10,471 nt of DNA from VGPI01 sp964482845 (GTDB lineage Bacteria; Cloacimonadota; Cloacimonadia; Cloacimonadales; Cloacimonadaceae): contig CAYZZE010000078.1 in the NCBI GenBank assembly GCA_964482845.1, positions 1 to 10,471 on the forward strand, given 5' to 3'. The position numbers were made by a program, and so were the translations under genes. Positions within the stretch are counted from its first letter, which is position 1. The number at the start of each line of letters is the position of its first letter. Shown here in pieces: positions 6,432 to 10,471 of this stretch. A model generated the notes under the pieces. That model did no database searches. It saw only the letters and a program-made list of their open reading frames with translations, and was not told the DNA's origin.

Positions 6432-7841
6432 ATGATATCATTGGAAAGTATGCATTTTACGTTTCCCAACAGCATGATCGAGCACAGGAGCGATATGAGC
6501 GGTAGATTCGGCTGGTTTGTCTGCACCTGGCATCCCGAGAAGGACGTCATTCTCGAAGAGATACAAGCAGAGATCAAACTCGACCTTATCAATTCAGGGA
6601 TCGTTCAAGTGACACGATTTGAGGCGGAAGCATGGCTTCAGCGTTTTTGGGGCGACTTACACTGGAAATTGCACGCCCTTCTAAAGAAATCCGCTCTCGC
6701 CGAAAAGGGGATCTCCCTGTTATTGGGGATTATGTATGACCATGAGATCTTCCTTGTCCAGTTTGGCCGGCTCGTCGCAGCCATTGCCGGACAAAAGGGG
6801 ATTAGAACCATCGGCACCGATTGGAAAAACTTCCATGTCAAATCCATGGATGCCATGTCCCTCTTGGGCGGCAAGGAAGACGATATCAGGATAAAGCCCG
6901 TGCGCATTATGCTCAATGAAAATGAGCGCTTGATCGTGCTGACCGTCAAACTGGCAGAAAAACTCCTGCCCCAAGTCCATGATCCAGAAATGCTCAAGAC
7001 CCTGGCAGAGTCCTACGCTTCGGAAGCGGATAACATGTTTTTGATCATCGCTGCCCGTGAAAAACTCATAGTCCCCAAAAAACTTAAACTCAAGCGCTTT
7101 CAGATCAGCGGGATCTTTCTGGTCGCTCTGGCGATAGCGGCCATTGCTTATATGGTGTGGGGAAATCGTTTCATAGAGACCTCTTGTAACAAACTCGGCA
7201 TCCAATTGCGCTCTCATCGCATCGCTACATTGGAGCAAGTGCCAGAATTCCTGAAGAGTTCTTCGCCTAATATACTCAGACAGATCTTTGCCCAACCAGC
7301 ACGTAATATAACTTTCAATATCGGCTGGCAGACCGATCTCCAATATGAGATAACCGCCTCTCCGGTGTTTTCCACCGATAATATTTATCTCGCATCTCAT
7401 AACATCGTGGCTGCCTATAATCTACGCAATAAACAATTGGTCTGGAAAAAGCTAATGGATGCGACCATTCACGGATTGCTTCTGACTGATGGCGATACCG
7501 GAAATCTGCTGATTATCGAGGAAGACCGGCATAGCATGCTGCATGGCGACAACGGACAAGTCATCTGGCAAGTTCAGCACACGGAACGACATATCTCATA
7601 CTCCCGTAATTCACCGCTGGTTCTGGCTAATAGCGATGATGCCCGTCTCGATGGCAAGATCACCATCATCCCTCAAGAAAAGGGAATCAGTGTCTATGAC
7701 AGCCAACGCGGCGAATTGATCTACAGTATATCGTTCAATGACAAGTTGCTGTTTCTTTCGGAATATGACCGCCTGCGCCAGTGTTTTTATGCCGTGATAG
7801 GTAAAGCGCTTTTTTGCGTGGAACTCAAGATAAGGAACTAA
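6432..7841 (+). CDS. Membrane protein: degenerate PP2C-like domain plus propeller-like exterior
   Basis: 469 residues from ATG 6432, which has GGAG at 6423-6426 and lies one base after the previous stop. Residues 1-215 form a cytoplasmic domain; LLLGIMYDHEIFLVQFGR (96-113) and EADNMFLIIA (198-207) look like the beta strands and final DN of PP2C phosphatases, but the metal-binding GD and DG pairs are missing, so it would be inactive. One membrane helix spans about 225-244. The rest would lie outside the cytoplasm and contains PQQ/propeller-like strands: ASPVFSTDNIYLASH (309-323), AAYNLRNKQLVWKK (327-340), LHGDNGQVIWQV (370-381), and VYDSQRGELIYSI (421-433). A role as a sensor linking the outside to the cytoplasm is an inference; the family is not one I can name. 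Confidence 0.82.
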   Translation: MISLESMHFTFPNSMIEHRSDMSGRFGWFVCTWHPEKDVILEEIQAEIKLDLINSGIVQVTRFEAEAWLQRFWGDLHWKLHALLKKSALAEKGISLLLGIMYDHEIFLVQFGRLVAAIAGQKGIRTIGTDWKNFHVKSMDAMSLLGGKEDDIRIKPVRIMLNENERLIVLTVKLAEKLLPQVHDPEMLKTLAESYASEADNMFLIIAAREKLIVPKKLKLKRFQISGIFLVALAIAAIAYMVWGNRFIETSCNKLGIQLRSHRIATLEQVPEFLKSSSPNILRQIFAQPARNITFNIGWQTDLQYEITASPVFSTDNIYLASHNIVAAYNLRNKQLVWKKLMDATIHGLLLTDGDTGNLLIIEEDRHSMLHGDNGQVIWQVQHTERHISYSRNSPLVLANSDDARLDGKITIIPQEKGISVYDSQRGELIYSISFNDKLLFLSEYDRLRQCFYAVIGKALFCVELKIRN

Positions 7842-7844
7842 TGG

Positions 7845-8522
7845 GTGAACCTCCGCCATGCTGTTCTGATCATACTTCTTCTCACTTTGACCGCAGCGAA
7901 TTCGGTGACTGGGGGAACGGCAAGCCGTGGCTTTGCCAGGCTACAGTATGACGGCGGAGGAGATTGGTATAACGACCCGGAGGTCTTACCCAATCTGTCT
8001 CGTTATGCAAACAGCGTGCTCAATACAAATTTTCCCATCGATCAGACAGTGGTCCGAGCCACTGACCCACGCTTGTTTGATTATCCCTTTGTCTTTATGA
8101 CCGGACATGGTAACATCCGGTTCAGCGAACGGGAATTGGAAAATCTGAGGGACTGGTTATTGCGTGGTGGTTTTTTGTATGCTGATGATGATTATGGCAT
8201 GGATGCCGCTTTCCGGCGCGAGATCAAACGCGTCTTTCCTGAATATGACCTGATCGAACTCGATTCCACATTTCCTCTTTTTACCTCATTCTACGATTTT
8301 GGCGGCGGATTGCCCAAGATACACAAACATAACGAAAAGCCGCCTCAAGCATTCGGTATCTTTGATCCAAACGGACGGCTGATCGTGCTATACACCTACG
8401 AAACAAATATCAGCGACGGCTGGGCGGATTATGAGACACACAAAAATCCCCCCCAGGTGCGCGAAACCGCTCTCCGCTTCGGTGTAAACATCGTCTATTA
8501 TATTCTTGCCCGACCATCATGA
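7845..8522 (+). CDS. Secreted DUF4159 protein
   Basis: 225 residues. A signal peptide is clear at 1-24 (basic MNLRH, then a leucine-rich core), so it is exported to the periplasm or beyond. The mature part matches DUF4159, a domain with a glutamine-amidotransferase-like fold and no established reaction: ARLQYDGGGDWYNDP (31-45), FVFMTGHGNIRFSERELENL (82-101), LRGGFLYADDDYG (106-118), LDSTFPLFTSFYDF (139-152), and near the end ETALRFGVNIVYYIL. The start is GTG 7845 with AAGGAA at 7832-7837; the ATG at 7841 is in another frame. Its stop overlaps the next start (ATGA). It follows the membrane protein by three bases, so the two are probably made together. Confidence 0.92.
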   Translation: MNLRHAVLIILLLTLTAANSVTGGTASRGFARLQYDGGGDWYNDPEVLPNLSRYANSVLNTNFPIDQTVVRATDPRLFDYPFVFMTGHGNIRFSERELENLRDWLLRGGFLYADDDYGMDAAFRREIKRVFPEYDLIELDSTFPLFTSFYDFGGGLPKIHKHNEKPPQAFGIFDPNGRLIVLYTYETNISDGWADYETHKNPPQVRETALRFGVNIVYYILARPS

Positions 8523-9250
8523 AGATCCTCATCCTCTCCGATATCCATTATAAATTTGCTCCCCGTGACCATGACGACCGCCGAAATCAGGAGATCGTTC
8601 TGAATTTCCTGGCTACGGTTCGGGAAGAACGCTACGACCTGCTCATCCTCAATGGCGACATCTTTGACCTCTGGTTCGACTGGAAACATACCATTATCAA
8701 ACAGTATTTTCCAATGCTCAAACGTCTCGCGGATATCGGCGAACAAGGTTGCAGGATCGTTTATGTCAGCGGTAATCATGATTTTTGGTTCAATAACTTT
8801 TTCTCTGCCTATCTCGGTGCGGAAATCCATCAACAACGATTCGAACTGGAAGCGGACGGGAAAAAGATTCTCGTCACCCATGGCGATTTGCATACCTGCA
8901 ATGACACCCGCTACCGCTTATTTCGCAGCTTCATCCGTCTTCCTCTGATGAAACGTATCTTTGCCATGATCCATCCCGATTGGGCATTGGAACTTGGCGC
9001 ATATATCTCCCGCAGCAGCCGTGCCCGCTCCAAAAACGATCCTGTCCGGCAGCAGAAAATCTCAGGACTACAAAAATTTGCACAGAAGATGATGCCACAC
9101 TTTGATTACGTGATCATGGGACACAGCCATGAACCATGCCTAATCACTTACCCCAAAGGCGGTTATGCCAATTGTGGCGACTGGATCAAGCACTGCACAT
9201 ACGTCAAAATTGTTGACGGCAAACTGGAACTTGTCAAGTATGCGCCATAG
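8519..9250 (+). CDS. lpxH: LpxH-like UDP-2,3-diacylglucosamine diphosphatase
   Basis: 243 residues, close to LpxH length. LpxH splits UDP-2,3-diacylglucosamine into lipid X and UMP on the inner face of the membrane during lipid A synthesis. The two-metal calcineurin-type phosphoesterase ligands are all present: D8 and H10 (SDIHY), D47 (NGDIFDLWF), N86 and H87 (SGNHDFW), H121 (THGDLH), and H202 and H204 (MGHSHEP). The GDIFDLWFDW and GNHDFWF contexts fit LpxH-type enzymes better than generic phosphoesterases. Residues around 130-180 form a basic helical insert that could cap the active site and contact membrane. The start overlaps the DUF4159 stop by four bases. No other lpx gene is in the window, so another phospho-ester substrate is not excluded. 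Confidence 0.82.
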   Translation: MKILILSDIHYKFAPRDHDDRRNQEIVLNFLATVREERYDLLILNGDIFDLWFDWKHTIIKQYFPMLKRLADIGEQGCRIVYVSGNHDFWFNNFFSAYLGAEIHQQRFELEADGKKILVTHGDLHTCNDTRYRLFRSFIRLPLMKRIFAMIHPDWALELGAYISRSSRARSKNDPVRQQKISGLQKFAQKMMPHFDYVIMGHSHEPCLITYPKGGYANCGDWIKHCTYVKIVDGKLELVKYAP

Positions 9251-9297
9251 ACCTGATCATCACAAGAAAGAAACAATGATAAACAAAGGAGTGATCA

Positions 9298-10140
9298 ATG
9301 ACACATCCCGGTAAATTCAGCCCACAGGCAATACTGCTGGTCTTTCTCTTGTTAAGCATATCCATGCTGCTCTATTCTTCCCGCCAGGGAGTGCTTCGGA
9401 AAGAACTGACCAATAATAAGGTAAACTTGATAATGGAAACCACGCAAGGCACGATCGAACTCGAATTATGGCCTGATCTTGCACCCAAAACAGTTGATAA
9501 TTTTGTGAAACTCAGCGAGTCTGGCTTCTATGAAGGCATCTACTTCCACCGCGTGATCCCCAATTTTATGATCCAGAGCGGCTGTCCCAATACCAAAGAT
9601 GGAGATCGCAGCGATGACGGACGCGGCAGCCCGGGGTACCGCTTTGAGGATGAGTGTTATCTTGCCGGAGGAGAGATCACCGGCATGATCCCCGATGAAG
9701 AGGTCGCCGCTCTCGTTTATGAGAAGATCCTCATTCCCTACCTCCAGATCCATCAGCAAAATTCCGATCCCGAGATCCAGAGCATTCTTCAGGCATGTCA
9801 GGAAACCCAAAGTTGGGCACCTTTTATGGAACGCACGGTGGAGTATTACCGGGAAAAGACCGGCAGCAAGGAAAAAATCCATCACCGGATCCTCAAAGCA
9901 TCGGTAGATTACGGATTTATCGCCATGGCAAATTCCGGTCCCAATACCAATGGCTCACAGTTCTTTATCGTCACCAACAAAGCCGGCGCTCCACATCTCA
10001 ACGGCAAGCATACCGCCTTTGGCAAGGTAACCAAAGGCATGGAAATTGCCCACAAGATCGAAAACTTAGCCCGGGATAAAAACGACAATCCACTGGCGGA
10101 TAATCAGGCAGTGATCACCCGCATCACAGTAAAGAAATAA
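9298..10140 (+). CDS. Membrane-anchored cyclophilin-type prolyl isomerase with a long insertion
   Basis: 280 residues, against about 165 for a bare cyclophilin. A hydrophobic segment at 10-26 is an uncleaved anchor or signal peptide, so the enzyme should act outside the cytoplasm. Core parts are normal: METTQGTIELELWPDLAPKT (46-65), FYEGIYFHRVIPNFMIQSG (77-95) with catalytic R85, F90 and Q93, YRFEDE (114-119), FIAMANSGPNTNGSQFFIV (207-225) and LNGKHTAFGKV (234-244). Between YRFEDE and FIAMAN, where family members have a short loop, there is an insertion of about 85 residues (120-204), helical and charged. The drug-contact tryptophan position is H233. AAGGAG at 9286-9291 fits the ATG. The 47-base gap before it shows no terminator. 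Confidence 0.93.
   Translation: MTHPGKFSPQAILLVFLLLSISMLLYSSRQGVLRKELTNNKVNLIMETTQGTIELELWPDLAPKTVDNFVKLSESGFYEGIYFHRVIPNFMIQSGCPNTKDGDRSDDGRGSPGYRFEDECYLAGGEITGMIPDEEVAALVYEKILIPYLQIHQQNSDPEIQSILQACQETQSWAPFMERTVEYYREKTGSKEKIHHRILKASVDYGFIAMANSGPNTNGSQFFIVTNKAGAPHLNGKHTAFGKVTKGMEIAHKIENLARDKNDNPLADNQAVITRITVKK
9655..9909 (+). other. Insertion inside the cyclophilin gene
   Basis: Encodes residues 120-204 of the cyclophilin, in frame. It begins YLAGGEITGMIPDEEV, continues with helix-like stretches (EVAALVYEKILIPYLQ, then DPEIQSILQAC) and ends near KIHHRILKASVDY. There is no stop codon and no obvious change in base composition, so it is a protein domain insertion rather than a mobile element. 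Confidence 0.75.
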
Positions 10141-10143
10141 CCT

Positions 10144-10471
10144 ATGGCACGGACGGGCGAATCGTCGCTACAACAGGAGGTCATGGCTTGGCTCAAGGCA
10201 AATCAATATGCCTATTTGGCGACCTGCGACAAAAAGCAGCCTCGCGTCAGGCCGGTAGTCCTGTTTTACGTTGATGACCGTTTCTGGGTCGTCACCTTCA
10301 GCGGCGAATCCAAAGTCCAGCAAATCTCGAGTAATAGCGCTATCGAAGTATGCCTACCCCTGATCGAAGAGGGACATACCGGATACATCAGATTCAGCGG
10401 CAATGCCCGCATCGTGAGCGATAATATGCCAAAGCGCGAGGCAGCGGAATTTTGTTATTTCTTTGATGAAT
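10144..10471 (+). CDS. PNPOx-like flavin-binding split-barrel protein (cut by right edge)
   Basis: 109 codons are visible and the gene runs off the window. The N-terminal part fits the pyridoxamine-5'-phosphate-oxidase-like FMN-binding barrel: a short helix (LQQEVMAWLKAN), then YAYLATCDKKQPRVRPVVL (residues 22-40), then FWVVTFSGESKVQQISSN and the G-x-I-R-F-S-G-N-A strand near residue 85. Members bind FMN, F420 or heme, and many have no known substrate. The start is uncertain. ATG 10144 keeps the helix but has no good Shine-Dalgarno site. ATG 10183 follows an AGGAGG (10175-10180) by only two bases and would remove part of the helix. It begins three bases after the cyclophilin stop. Confidence 0.85.
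   Translation, partial: MARTGESSLQQEVMAWLKANQYAYLATCDKKQPRVRPVVLFYVDDRFWVVTFSGESKVQQISSNSAIEVCLPLIEEGHTGYIRFSGNARIVSDNMPKREAAEFCYFFDE

Overview
The window looks like part of the chromosome of an anaerobic bacterium with a Gram-negative type envelope. Supporting signs are an LpxH-like lipid A pathway enzyme, a GT2 glycosyltransferase, an acyl-CoA dehydrogenase, the QueH type of epoxyqueuosine reductase, and dense one-directional gene packing. The mix would fit Cloacimonadota or a related Fibrobacteres-Chlorobi-Bacteroidetes-side lineage, but that placement is an impression from gene content, not a proof.

Layout. Bases 1-427 contain no confident gene. An unstarted reading frame at 3-158 may be the tail of a protein cut by the left edge. 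It is followed by three copies of an imperfect inverted repeat (TTGACA, 6-7 bases, TGTCAC) between 163 and 288. From 428 to the right edge every gene lies on the + strand, and the largest gap is 110 bases. The order is: acyl-CoA dehydrogenase; a stand-alone PAS protein; queH; an uncharacterised protein that resembles deoxyhypusine synthase but appears to lack its catalytic lysine; ribH; nusB; a GT2 glycosyltransferase; a radical SAM protein with extra cysteines; a membrane protein with a degenerate PP2C-like N-terminal part and a propeller-like C-terminal part; a secreted DUF4159 protein; an LpxH-like phosphoesterase; a membrane-anchored cyclophilin with a long insertion; and the start of a PNPOx-like flavin-binding protein.

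How the genes fit together. Bases 428-3376 form a tightly coupled run (9-base gap, 14-base overlap, ATGA overlap) that mixes acyl-CoA oxidation, small-molecule sensing and tRNA modification. ribH-nusB (3487-4400) is a common housekeeping pair. Bases 4406-9250 form a likely envelope-related run: sugar transfer, radical chemistry, two exported or membrane proteins of unknown role, and lipid A synthesis. The cyclophilin would then act on the outer face of the membrane.

The least explained items are the repeat array at 163-288, the deoxyhypusine-synthase-like protein, the PP2C-like/propeller membrane protein, and the 85-residue insertion in the cyclophilin. No CRISPR array, rRNA, tRNA, complete insertion sequence or clear terminator was found.
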